Translations under genes and position numbers: made by a program | Assembly (NCBI GenBank): GCA_964553045.1 | Contig: CAZKJG010000007.1 | Location: 62,001 to 126,000, forward strand | DNA: 64,000 nucleotides | Origin: JAWLEP01 sp964553045 | GTDB lineage: Bacteria; Fermentibacterota; Fermentibacteria; Fermentibacterales; JCC-6 | Reading direction: 5' to 3' | The notes under the pieces: generated by a model | The model's input: only the letters and a program-made list of their open reading frames with translations | Databases searched by the model: none | Told to the model about the DNA's origin: nothing | Shown here: positions 1 through 8,170 of the stretch, piece after piece | How positions within the stretch are numbered: position 1 is the stretch's first letter | Layout: every line of letters starts with the position of its first letter

Positions 1-66
1 AGTCCCTCTTCGCCCACCACTATGCATTTCGTCGCCATTATGTCCAGGAAGCCCGGGCGGGCTTCA

Positions 67-3000
67 TCACGGCATGCCCAGTCCAGCCCTCAGATCCTCC
101 AGGTCACGGCGGAGATCGTCGCTGCGCGGCGAGTCACCGGCCATCTCCTCCGCCTCCTTCAGCCCCGCGGCCGCCTCCTCGCGGCTTCCTCCCTCGAGAT
201 GGCAGATCGCCTGCAGAGCCAGTATCTCCGCCAGTGTACCGCTGCGCGACCGGCGCAGCACCTCCTCGGCACGGCTGCACAGCTGGGCCACTCGAATCAG
301 CATGCCCCTGCTCCTGGCCGCGCGTGCGGTGAGCAGCAGGGCTGCGCCCAGCTCCTCCGGCTCCAGCAGTTCCTCGGCAGCGTCCAGAGCCTCCATCAGA
401 ATCGGTAGCGGCACGGTCGAATCGGACCTCTCGGCGAAGACGGCGGCGTTTCGAATCGCCAGGCCCAGGTTCCGTGAGCCACCCGCCCTCATGAGGGCTT
501 CGAAGGCCTCCATGGAGCGCCGGAAAGCTTCTTCGGGCCGCTCCATGTCTGCGAGGGCCGTGCCCATGTTCACCAGGACCTCACCCTCCAAGTTCCTGTC
601 GCCTATCCTCCTGGACAGACACAGGGCCCCCTCCAGCTCGTCGAGGGCGGCGGCCGGCTCTCCAGACCTGCGTTTCAGGGAGGCCATGTTGCAGATGCAG
701 CTCGCCTGGACACGCCGGTCACCTATGCTCTCGGCCCCCCGCATGGCTTCGGCGAAGCTCTCCTCGGCCCGGTCGAACTCGCCCAGGCCCGACAGGACCG
801 CGCCCAGGTTGGCCCGGGCCGCCATTCGCATCCTGACGCTGGGACCGGTCTCCCTGGAGATCAGCTCGCGGAGGGTGTCGCCGGCCTCCTCCAGCTTCCG
901 CATTCCCATCTCCAGCTGCGACCTCACCAGAAGGCACCTGGCCGCCAGCTGCGGATCGCCGATGGCATCGGCCAGACGAAGGGCGGAATCGAGGCTGCCC
1001 TCGGCATCCTTCAGCTCGCCCAGCCGAATGCGGCAGGAAGCCCGGTAGGTTTGGGCCATGGCCAGCAGGTCGCTTTCGCCCTGGGCTTCCGCCATATGGG
1101 CCGCCCTGTCCAGCAACTCCAGCGCCCGGCGAGGAGCACCGGTAACCGACAGCAGGGAGCCCAGGCCTATCATTGCCCGGGCCTGCCAGTCCGGAAGTCC
1201 GTGGGATTCTGAGATCTCCCTCATTCGCTCCAGGGCCCGGCGGCTTTCTTCCACCCTTCCCTCCAGCTCCAGGGCCACCCGCCTGTGGTCCATTATCTCC
1301 AGTATGTCCTTGGCACGGGCCCCGGAGTCACGCTGGGCCGCCCACTCCATCAGATCCTCCGACCATTGTATGGCCTCGGTTGTTTGGTACCTCTCGGACG
1401 CCAGCCTCAGCTCGGCCAGGCCCTGCTTAATCGCGCCCCTCATGTCCCCGGACAGACGCATGTGCCTGGCGGCCATCCCCGGTCCGGGCCCTGCCGGTGA
1501 CGACGTATCCAGGCAGACCCCGGCGGCTATTCCGTGCAGTATCCTTCGGTTGTGAAGCAGTAGGGTATCGTAGGCCACCCGTCTGGCCAGGGGCGTTCTG
1601 AAGGAGACGGTCTCCCCGGCGGGGGTGCTTACGGTCCGCAGCAGCTTCTTCTCCAGCAGGAGATCCAGCGCCTTACCCGTGTCGTCCGGCAGCCGGGACG
1701 AGGTCTCCGATCCGACGGTTCCCAGGAAGTCGAACAGCAGCCTGCGGGGAAACTCCTGCCCAAGCACGCTGGCGTACTGCAGCATACTCCTGTGATCCTC
1801 CGGCAGCTGGTCGAACCTGCTGGCAGTCAGCGCCGCCAGGGTTCCCGGAATCCTTCCCAGACCGCTCTCGATGCCCCGGGCGCCGCCACAGGCCGACTCG
1901 AGGCTTCCGGACTCCAGCAGGTAGAGGATCATGTCCCTGAAGTAGAGGGGGTATCTGCCCACGGTCTCCGCCGTCCTTCGGGCCAGCATGGTAATCTCCT
2001 CCGGCACCAGCCCGCACCGGTCCCGCAACAGGTGTTCGGCCAGCTCCTCCAGGGCCCGGTCGTCCAAGCCCTCCAGACGGATTTCCAGGTTTCCGGCCTC
2101 CCCGACGTTCTCCAGGGGCTCCCTGGATACGAGCACGACGCACATACCGTCCGGGAGGCCTTCGGCCAGAAGGGTGTGCAGGACGGCGGCCGACCGGCTG
2201 TCCATCCAATGCAGATCGTCCAGGACGAGGGCCAGCTCCCCCGAAACCGACGTTCTGGCCTGCAGGGCGTCGAACACCAGGCCGGAGACCAGCCGGTCCG
2301 AGTCGTCGAGCCCGTCCTCCAGCTGCCCCCGGAAGTCGCCGGAGAGAACGGACTCGATCAGACCGCCGGCCATGTCCAGCCTGAGCGCGGCGTCTCCGGA
2401 GCCGGCTCCCCCCAGCAGAACCCTGAGGTAGTCCTCCGGGTCGTCCGGCCGGGCCATGTCCCGAAGCACCTCCGTCCACAGCCGGTAGGGGGGCTGGTCG
2501 AAGGCCATGGATCTGCCGGTGACCACGTCCGGTTCGCCTTCGTTCTTCAGCCTCGAGAGCACCTCGCTCACCAGCGCCGTCTTGCCGCTTCCCGGCTCGC
2601 CGGTCACCACCGCAACCCGGAGCTCCGACCTCAGCGAGAGCAGATCCAGAAGCGAGGATATCTCCCCGATTCTGTCCACGAACGGGGTGCTGGCGCAGTC
2701 CGCCGCCTCCCGCCACCAGCTCCTCCTCAGCGGGCCGGCGCCCAGCGCCAGAAAGGTGTGGACCGGCTCGTTCCTTCCCCTGATCGACTTCTCCCCGCTA
2801 TCCTCCCAGCTGAAGTAATCGCCGGCGGCGCGGCGAACGGCGGCGCTTGCCAGAAGACCTCCGTCGGGGGCGTGGCTCTGCAGCCGCGATGCCACGTTGA
2901 CCTCGTCGCCTGTGGCGGTCAGATGCCCCGAAGGGTCGGGGGCCACCGTCACCGGTCCGTAGCTCACACCCACCCTGGCGGCCAGGGATATGCCCCGCCG

Positions 3001-3387
3001 ATGGAGGATGCCGGCGGCGCTCCGCACCCGCTCCAGCATCTTGAGCCCGCAGGCCACCGCCCTCTGGCAGGGCACCTCGGAGTAGCCGCCGGCTCCGAAC
3101 AGGGCCATTATCATGTCGCCCTCGTACTTGTCGACGTATCCCCCCGCCGCCTCCACCTCCCCGGCCAGCAGTCCCATCAGGGAGCGGACGAGATGATGCA
3201 GCGTCTCGTGGTCGAGCTTCTCGGCGAGCCCGGTGTAGTCCTTGAGGTCCAGAAACAGCACCGCCACCAGCCGGCGCTCGCCGGGGGCCAGTCTTATATG
3301 GGGGGACTCATGGGGCAGCAGTCCGGAGAGTCTCTGCAGCTCGGCGGCCAGCTCCGAGCTCCACTCCTCGGGGGAAAGGTGTTCCAT
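67..3387 (-). CDS. Class III nucleotidyl cyclase - STAND ATPase - TPR signalling protein
   Basis: This 1106-residue cytoplasmic protein starts with a class III adenylate/guanylate cyclase domain at about residues 35-215. The metal-binding aspartates are visible at D47 (FLDLKD) and D91 (EGDMIMALFG), and the transition-state pair at N164/R168 (DEVNVASRLQ), so the domain looks catalytically competent. A P-loop ATPase of the AAA_16/STAND type follows, with Walker A GEPGSGKT at 263-270 and a Walker B-like LVLDDLHWMD. The rest is helical TPR repeats. In this family the ATPase-TPR part is thought to sense a ligand and control cyclase output. ATG start with GGGAG six bases upstream. It is the last gene of the minus-strand string and lies 89 bp after the SUMF1-like gene. 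The substrate (ATP or GTP) cannot be told from sequence alone. Confidence 0.85.
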   Translation of the reverse strand: MEHLSPEEWSSELAAELQRLSGLLPHESPHIRLAPGERRLVAVLFLDLKDYTGLAEKLDHETLHHLVRSLMGLLAGEVEAAGGYVDKYEGDMIMALFGAGGYSEVPCQRAVACGLKMLERVRSAAGILHRRGISLAARVGVSYGPVTVAPDPSGHLTATGDEVNVASRLQSHAPDGGLLASAAVRRAAGDYFSWEDSGEKSIRGRNEPVHTFLALGAGPLRRSWWREAADCASTPFVDRIGEISSLLDLLSLRSELRVAVVTGEPGSGKTALVSEVLSRLKNEGEPDVVTGRSMAFDQPPYRLWTEVLRDMARPDDPEDYLRVLLGGAGSGDAALRLDMAGGLIESVLSGDFRGQLEDGLDDSDRLVSGLVFDALQARTSVSGELALVLDDLHWMDSRSAAVLHTLLAEGLPDGMCVVLVSREPLENVGEAGNLEIRLEGLDDRALEELAEHLLRDRCGLVPEEITMLARRTAETVGRYPLYFRDMILYLLESGSLESACGGARGIESGLGRIPGTLAALTASRFDQLPEDHRSMLQYASVLGQEFPRRLLFDFLGTVGSETSSRLPDDTGKALDLLLEKKLLRTVSTPAGETVSFRTPLARRVAYDTLLLHNRRILHGIAAGVCLDTSSPAGPGPGMAARHMRLSGDMRGAIKQGLAELRLASERYQTTEAIQWSEDLMEWAAQRDSGARAKDILEIMDHRRVALELEGRVEESRRALERMREISESHGLPDWQARAMIGLGSLLSVTGAPRRALELLDRAAHMAEAQGESDLLAMAQTYRASCRIRLGELKDAEGSLDSALRLADAIGDPQLAARCLLVRSQLEMGMRKLEEAGDTLRELISRETGPSVRMRMAARANLGAVLSGLGEFDRAEESFAEAMRGAESIGDRRVQASCICNMASLKRRSGEPAAALDELEGALCLSRRIGDRNLEGEVLVNMGTALADMERPEEAFRRSMEAFEALMRAGGSRNLGLAIRNAAVFAERSDSTVPLPILMEALDAAEELLEPEELGAALLLTARAARSRGMLIRVAQLCSRAEEVLRRSRSGTLAEILALQAICHLEGGSREEAAAGLKEAEEMAGDSPRSDDLRRDLEDLRAGLGMP

Positions 3388-3440
3388 CGGCAGCTCCCGG
3401 ATTCATGGGACGGCTCACCATTGCTGTGAGAGCAGAAATG

Positions 3441-3469
3441 ACTATACGCCAATTGGCCGCGGCGCGAAA
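3441..3469 (-). promoter_or_regulatory. Possible promoter of the cyclase-STAND gene
   Basis: On the minus strand the gap between the SUMF1-like gene and the cyclase gene holds a good -10 box, TATAGT (complement of 3441-3446), with a weak -35 (TTTCGC) 17 bases upstream. It would give the cyclase gene its own transcript. This is an inference from sequence match only. Confidence 0.25.
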
Positions 3470-3476
3470 CCTCCGC

Positions 3477-4220
3477 TCAGAGGTCCCTGGCCAGGCGGAA
3501 GCCGGTATGCCAGGCCCTGTCGGAGCCGAAGAGCCGATGGGTGAACCCGGAGGCCACCTCCTCCCCCGGGGATAGCCAGCTGCCGCCGTGGACCGGGGTC
3601 CATACGGAATCGGATGTGGACGTCCACTCGGCCACGTTGCCGGTGATGTCCGCAAGTCCCCTGTCGCTGAGGGGGAATGAGCCCACGGGAGCGACCCAGA
3701 GGTAGCCGTCGCCTCCCCTGGTCTCCCAGTCGTCGCCGGCCAGATAGCTGACCATGCCTTCGGCGTCCTCCGGCTCCAGCTCGCCCCAGGGGTAGGGGGC
3801 GGAGGGGTCGGAGGGGAGAGTGGAGGCGTAGGCCAGCTCCTCCGCGGTCGGCAGGCGGCACCCCGCGGCTCCCGCCGCCTTTGCGGCCTCGACGGCACTT
3901 ACGTTCACAACCGGGCAGTCCGGGTGTTCCCACAGGTAGTCGTCCATACCCCCAAAGCCCGGGGCGGGCGGTTCGGGAAGGCCCTCACGCCGGGCCAGCG
4001 AGAGGTAGAGGCGATTGGTGACCTCGTAGCGGCAGAGCCGGAAGGATTCGACCTCGACCGTGTCGCCGGCGGCCGATACGATGCTTCCACCCTCGATGGT
4101 TACGAACAGAGTATCCTCCGGGGGGACCGGGGGCAGGTCGCGGGGCGGCGGCTCCTCCCCGCCGCAGGCCAGAAGCAGCAGGATTGCCGCTGGCGGGCCC
4201 AGAGCAGGGCGACGGAACAT
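3477..4220 (-). CDS. SUMF1/formylglycine-generating-enzyme-fold lipoprotein (probably non-catalytic)
   Basis: A 247-residue lipoprotein: the N-terminus has a hydrophobic stretch ending in a lipobox (LLLLACGG). The body shows the SUMF1/PvdO/EgtB fold signatures CRLPTAEELAYAS, DITGNVAEWT and HGGSW, ending in TGFRLARDL. In true formylglycine-generating enzymes catalytic cysteines lie in the segment after GGSW. Here that segment (GFTHRLFGSDRAWHTGFR) has none, so I infer a structural or binding role. The start codon overlaps the stop of the upstream DUF3098 gene (TGATG), showing translational coupling. It is envelope-anchored, facing the periplasm or cell surface. Confidence 0.75.
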   Translation of the reverse strand: MFRRPALGPPAAILLLLACGGEEPPPRDLPPVPPEDTLFVTIEGGSIVSAAGDTVEVESFRLCRYEVTNRLYLSLARREGLPEPPAPGFGGMDDYLWEHPDCPVVNVSAVEAAKAAGAAGCRLPTAEELAYASTLPSDPSAPYPWGELEPEDAEGMVSYLAGDDWETRGGDGYLWVAPVGSFPLSDRGLADITGNVAEWTSTSDSVWTPVHGGSWLSPGEEVASGFTHRLFGSDRAWHTGFRLARDL

Positions 4221-4456
4221 CAGGTGTCTCGGCGGGGGCCCTTGCGGGGCCTGTAGACTATTGCCAGGGGTATTACCCCGCAGTAGCCCAGAACCAGCAT
4301 TATGGGAGCGGCCGTTATGCTGCCGGCCCGAAGGAGGAACCAGCCGGCCACCACCATGGCCAGGCCCGCCGTGAACAGAATGTAGTTGAGGGTGGTGAAG
4401 GGGGCGGTCTGCCGACCCTTCTTGCCCTCCTCTTGCTTCTTGTCCGAATCAGCCAT
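4220..4456 (-). CDS. DUF3098-like small membrane protein
   Basis: A 78-residue protein with two predicted membrane helices (NYILFTAGLAMVVAGWFLL and ITAAPIMLVLGYCGVIPLAI) and a basic C-terminus ending YRPRKGPRRDT. This is the pattern of the DUF3098 family, common in Bacteroidetes and relatives and of unknown function. The frame is open further upstream, but I chose the ATG at 4456 because GGAGGG lies just before it and the family is this short. It is 108 bp downstream of folC and coupled to the following lipoprotein gene. Confidence 0.7.
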   Translation of the reverse strand: MADSDKKQEEGKKGRQTAPFTTLNYILFTAGLAMVVAGWFLLRAGSITAAPIMLVLGYCGVIPLAIVYRPRKGPRRDT

Positions 4457-4564
4457 CTTACCCTCCATGCTTTGGTCGACCTCCGTCGGAACAGCGGCCG
4501 GGCCGGTGCAGGTATAGGGCCTGGGGCCCGGCCCTGTCAACTTGCCCCACCCTCCGCCCCGCGG

Positions 4565-5830
4565 TCATTTCTCCTCCAGCTCCCCCTCCAGACCGGGAAG
4601 CCTGATCCAGCCCCTGCGCCGGCAGGCCAGCATCGCCTCCCCCACCACGAAGAAGGAGCCGGTTACCACCAGCGGGCCCCGTCCCGACCGAAGTGCCTCC
4701 TCCCGGCCGGCCCCCACCGCCTCGGCTATGTCCGCGACGGCACGGTTGGCGATCCCCCGCCGGCTCAGCTCTCCGGCCAGCTCGAAGGCCCGCAGCGCCC
4801 GGTCGGGATCGGCCGGGGTGGTGGCCACCACAGGCTCCAGGCGCCCCCGAACCTGGTCTGCCATTCGCGCGTACATCTTGTCGCGCAGAAAGCCCAGCAC
4901 GGCCGGCAGCGGCGGGCCCAGGTCCTCGACCCTGCGCATCAGCGCCCCGATGGACTGCGGATTGTGGGCCACGTCGAAGAGGATGTCCACCTCTCCCGGC
5001 CGCAGGTCCAGCCTCCCCGGCCAGTACAGGCCGGAACAGGCCGCCTCGAAAGCCTCCCGGACCTCCAGCGCGGAACGGCCCGACAGCCGGATGGCCGCTT
5101 CGTAAGCCAGGTCGGCGTTGGCCGAAAGCGCTGTGCCGGGGTAGGGGCTGGCCGGCGCCCTGCGGGGCAGCCCCCTCACCAGGTCCCGTTCACCGGCCGC
5201 CCGTTCGAGCACCATCTCCACTCCCGACGGCTGCGCCGGCGACACCAGGAGAGTGCCCGGGTCGGCTATGGCCACCTTCTCGGCGGCTATCAGCTCCTCG
5301 GTGTCGCCCAGTATGCGGCTGTGCTCCAGCCGCACGCCGGTGAAGAGGGTCGCCTCGCCGTGAAAGGTCCTCGTGGCGTCCAGCCTTCCTCCCAGGCCGG
5401 CCTCCACCACGGCCCATTCAGCCTGCGTCCGGGCAAACCACCAGGCGGCCATCGCCGTGGTGACCTCAAAGAAGGTCGCCCGAAGCAACTCGATCTGGCC
5501 GGAGAAAAGGGCCAGGAATTCCAGTACCGCCTTGCGGGGTATCCACGCCCCGTCCACGGCCACCCGCTCGCGGTAGTCCAGCAGGTGCGGCGAGGTGAAC
5601 CGGCCCGTGCGGATCCCCAGCCGACGCAGGGTCTCGGCCAGGAGGGCGGTGGTGGAACCCTTGCCGTTGGTGCCCACTACGTGCACGGTACGAAAGGAAC
5701 GCTCCGGGTGCCCCATGGCCTCCAGCAGGCCCCGAATCCTCTCCAGGCCGTACTTCATGCCCATGCGTCTGCGGGCGAAAAGGTACTCCACCGCTTCCCG
5801 GTATCCCCGGCCGGGGGCCGAAGAGGTCAA
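4565..5830 (-). CDS. folC: Bifunctional folylpolyglutamate/dihydrofolate synthase FolC
   Basis: FolC adds glutamate to dihydropteroate and to reduced folates using ATP, a late step of folate metabolism in the cytoplasm. The 421-residue product shows the Mur-ligase-type P-loop VGTNGKGSTTALL, the TSPHL motif, the VEAGLGGRLDAT motif and the FDVAHNPQS motif of the C-terminal domain. The start is a TTG at 5830 that overlaps the stop of the rimI-punA fusion (TTGA) and is preceded by GGGAGGGGAG. The family's usual N-terminus (Y-x-EAVEYL) begins a few residues after this start, which supports the choice. It sits in the t6A/purine gene string. Confidence 0.92.
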   Translation of the reverse strand: MTSSAPGRGYREAVEYLFARRRMGMKYGLERIRGLLEAMGHPERSFRTVHVVGTNGKGSTTALLAETLRRLGIRTGRFTSPHLLDYRERVAVDGAWIPRKAVLEFLALFSGQIELLRATFFEVTTAMAAWWFARTQAEWAVVEAGLGGRLDATRTFHGEATLFTGVRLEHSRILGDTEELIAAEKVAIADPGTLLVSPAQPSGVEMVLERAAGERDLVRGLPRRAPASPYPGTALSANADLAYEAAIRLSGRSALEVREAFEAACSGLYWPGRLDLRPGEVDILFDVAHNPQSIGALMRRVEDLGPPLPAVLGFLRDKMYARMADQVRGRLEPVVATTPADPDRALRAFELAGELSRRGIANRAVADIAEAVGAGREEALRSGRGPLVVTGSFFVVGEAMLACRRRGWIRLPGLEGELEEK

Positions 5831-7059
5831 AGCTCCCCTCCCGCCATTCGGGAAAGCAGCTCCCGCAGAAAGCCGCCCTGCCTGCGGCCGACCACCTCCC
5901 GGGCCTCCAGCACCTCCCGGTGGGTGACCTCGCCTTCGGGGTCGGCGGCGTTGGTCACCAGGGACATGGCCAGCACGGCGCAACCCTGCGCGACCAGGGC
6001 CAGGGCCTCCGGCGCTGTGGACATGGAAACCGTGGAGACCCCCATGCGGCGCAGAAGCCCGATCTCCGCGGACGTCTCGTACTCCGGCCCGGAGCAGCAG
6101 GCGAACAGGCCCTCCCGGACGGGCGCCTCCATCTCCCGGGCCAGCTCCAGCGCGCCACGCCGCAACTCCGGCCGGTAGCAGGCGCGGGGCCTGCCCTCAA
6201 ACAGCGAGGATACGGTACCGGAGAGGTTGAGGTGGTCGCGGAACAGCACCGCATCGCCCACCGAGAGGCTCGGATCCACCGCCCCCGAAGAGCTGGTCAG
6301 CACCCACCGGTCAACGCCCAGATCGGCCAGGGCACCGGGCAGCAGTGAGACCTGGTCGCCGTCGAATCCCTGGTACCCGTGCCTGCGCCCCAGCAGAAAC
6401 ACCAGCCTGCCGTCGGCGCTCTGGACCACCTTGCCCGGGTGGCCAGGAAGGCTCTCCCCGGCCATGCCCGGCAGGGCCGCATTGTCGATCTCCGCGCCCA
6501 CTCCGAAGTCCCCGGCCAGCCAGGAGAGTCCGGACCCCAGCACAACTCCCACCCGCGGCCTGGCCCGCAGCCCCGATCCCAGCGCCGCCGCCAGCGCCGC
6601 CCTCCGCCGCTCGGCGGGGCGCGCCTCCATGTGACGGAACATCAGCAGGGCGTCGCAGCGGCCCCCGTAGTAGCCCGGTATCCGCTTCCCCACCACGTAT
6701 CCCAACCGACGGTAGAACTCCGCCGCCGCGGAGTTGGTCTCCCGAACCTCCAGGCGGGAGACGGACTGGCCCATGCGGCGGCCCCATGCCTCCACCGCCG
6801 CCATGAGGCAGGCGCCCACACCCCGGCGCCGTCGGGACTCGTCCACAGCCAGGTTGGTGACGTGCAGGCCACGGGTGTCTACCTCGGCAACGGAGTAGCC
6901 GGAGGGAGAGCCCTCGGTGAAGGCGGCCAGGAAGAGCCTGCCGGGTGAATGGAGTATCCTGCGGAAGGCCCATTCCGGCCACGGGTCCTCGAAGATCTTC
7001 CTCTCCATGTCCATAGCCCAGGGAAGCAGCTCCGCCTCGGCCAGCCTCAGCTCATGCAA
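5827..7059 (-). CDS. Fusion of RimI-type N-acetyltransferase and purine nucleoside phosphorylase
   Basis: One 410-residue frame joins two enzymes. Residues 1-145 are a GNAT acetyltransferase like RimI (ribosomal-protein-alanine N-acetyltransferase): FEDPWPEWAF near the start, the acetyl-CoA loop RRRGVGACLM, and ETNSAAAEFYRRLGY. Residues 165-410 are a trimeric-type purine nucleoside phosphorylase: VVLGSGLSWLA, GRRHGYQGFD, CSGPEYETSAEI and LVTNAA. No stop or Shine-Dalgarno separates the two halves (the in-frame ATG at the junction has no ribosome site). The TTG start at 7059 has AGGAGG nine bases upstream and overlaps the tsaB stop. tsaE, tsaB and rimI are often neighbours in bacteria. Fusion of rimI to a phosphorylase is not something I know as standard. 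Confidence 0.85.
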   Translation of the reverse strand: MHELRLAEAELLPWAMDMERKIFEDPWPEWAFRRILHSPGRLFLAAFTEGSPSGYSVAEVDTRGLHVTNLAVDESRRRRGVGACLMAAVEAWGRRMGQSVSRLEVRETNSAAAEFYRRLGYVVGKRIPGYYGGRCDALLMFRHMEARPAERRRAALAAALGSGLRARPRVGVVLGSGLSWLAGDFGVGAEIDNAALPGMAGESLPGHPGKVVQSADGRLVFLLGRRHGYQGFDGDQVSLLPGALADLGVDRWVLTSSSGAVDPSLSVGDAVLFRDHLNLSGTVSSLFEGRPRACYRPELRRGALELAREMEAPVREGLFACCSGPEYETSAEIGLLRRMGVSTVSMSTAPEALALVAQGCAVLAMSLVTNAADPEGEVTHREVLEAREVVGRRQGGFLRELLSRMAGGEL

Positions 7060-7735
7060 GGGGCCGGACCTCCTCCAGAGCAGGGTCCATGAACCCCCGC
7101 AGGTAGAGGGGCTCCAGCTCACCGTCGAAGCCGTGCTCCAGTGCCCTCTGCCTGGCCAGAAGGGCCACCGCCGAAGGCCGGGGGCTGTCGAAGAGCCGCG
7201 GCAGCCAGGAGCCGCCCAGATCCCCCAGCTGCCGGCGTCCGCTTCCCACGGCGGAAAGTCGGCCGGCCTCCTCCGCCCACCTCGTGACCGCGGCCGCCGT
7301 GTAGGCCCCCGGATCGAAGATATGCTTCAGGGAGGCCCCCCGCTCCGCCCTGTAGGCGCAGGCGAACACCTCTCCCCTGCGGGCGGCCACTGCGCAGAGT
7401 ACCTTGCCCAGCACTCCGGATCCGGCGGCCAGAACCTCCAGCGTGGGAACGCCGACGGCTCCCACGCCCCAGCCCCGGGAGAGGCCCAGGGCCGTTGCGG
7501 CCCCGATGCGAAGCCCGGTGTAGGAGCCGGGGCCCAGGGAGACACCGATTCCCTCCAGGTCGGCCGGCTCCGCCCCGGCGGAGTCCATTGCATCGCTCAG
7601 GGCGGGGAGGACCTTCTCGGAGGTGTCGGCCACCACCGGAAGCAGGTGCTCCACCACCACCCGGCCGTCCCGGACGAGGGCCGCACCTCCGCCCCGGCCG
7701 CTGGTCTCAATCCCCAGCCAGAGGTCTGCGCTCAA
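7052..7735 (-). CDS. tsaB: tRNA t6A threonylcarbamoyladenosine complex subunit TsaB
   Basis: TsaB is the ASKHA-fold dimerisation partner of TsaD in making the universal t6A37 tRNA modification. The 227-residue protein begins LWLGIETSGRGGGAALV and has the diagnostic GPGSYTGLRIG motif. The TTG start at 7735 lies inside the end of tsaE, with AGGTGA just before it, so translation is coupled. It is followed, with overlap, by the rimI fusion. tsaD and tsaC are not in the window. Confidence 0.9.
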   Translation of the reverse strand: MSADLWLGIETSGRGGGAALVRDGRVVVEHLLPVVADTSEKVLPALSDAMDSAGAEPADLEGIGVSLGPGSYTGLRIGAATALGLSRGWGVGAVGVPTLEVLAAGSGVLGKVLCAVAARRGEVFACAYRAERGASLKHIFDPGAYTAAAVTRWAEEAGRLSAVGSGRRQLGDLGGSWLPRLFDSPRPSAVALLARQRALEHGFDGELEPLYLRGFMDPALEEVRPLA

Positions 7736-8168
7736 CTGTCACCTGCCTCTCCTCCGGGTCTTCGGTCATCTCCAGGGCCACCCGCCAGCCGCCCCGCAGA
7801 AAGGGCAGGGGCAGCCGGTCGGCCCACTCTACAATCACCGTTGCATTCGAATCGAGAACCGAGGCTATGCCCGTGCTTCTCAGCTCCTCGGCCGCGCCAT
7901 CCAGCCGGTACAGGTCCACGTGATGGGTCTCACCCAGGGAGGTGTCGTAGACCGCATCCATCACGAAGCTGGGGCTGGGAATGCCGCCCTCCACGCCCAG
8001 GGCCCTCAGAACGGCCCTGGCGAAAACGGACTTGCCGGTGCCCAGGTCCCCCACCAGAAAGACTCTGTCACCCGGCCGCAGGCGGCGGGCAAGCCGCCGC
8101 GCCAGTCCCCGCAGGCCCTCCTCGTCGAGGCGCCCCCCCCGTGGCGGTGCCCCTTCGGCATCCGGCAA
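7707..8168 (-). CDS. tsaE: tRNA t6A complex ATPase TsaE
   Basis: TsaE is the P-loop ATPase that drives turnover of the TsaB-TsaD complex. Walker A is GDLGTGKS, followed by SPSFVMDAVYDT, VDLYRLDGAAEEL and VIVEWADRLP, all typical. The frame is open well upstream into the PorX gene, but the TTG at 8168 just after the PorX stop gives 153 residues, the normal family length. Its Shine-Dalgarno is weak, so coupling to the upstream gene is likely. It overlaps tsaB by 29 bp. Confidence 0.9.
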   Translation of the reverse strand: MPDAEGAPPRGGRLDEEGLRGLARRLARRLRPGDRVFLVGDLGTGKSVFARAVLRALGVEGGIPSPSFVMDAVYDTSLGETHHVDLYRLDGAAEELRSTGIASVLDSNATVIVEWADRLPLPFLRGGWRVALEMTEDPEERQVTVERRPLAGD

Positions 8169-8170
8169 GG

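Noticed and set aside
1..66. Possible gene end at the left edge
   Set aside because: No supported frame; it lies just downstream of the cyclase-STAND stop and shows no clear terminator.
4184..6178. A 664-residue open frame on the plus strand
   Set aside because: Antisense to folC and the rimI fusion; Pro/Gly/Arg-rich with no signature.
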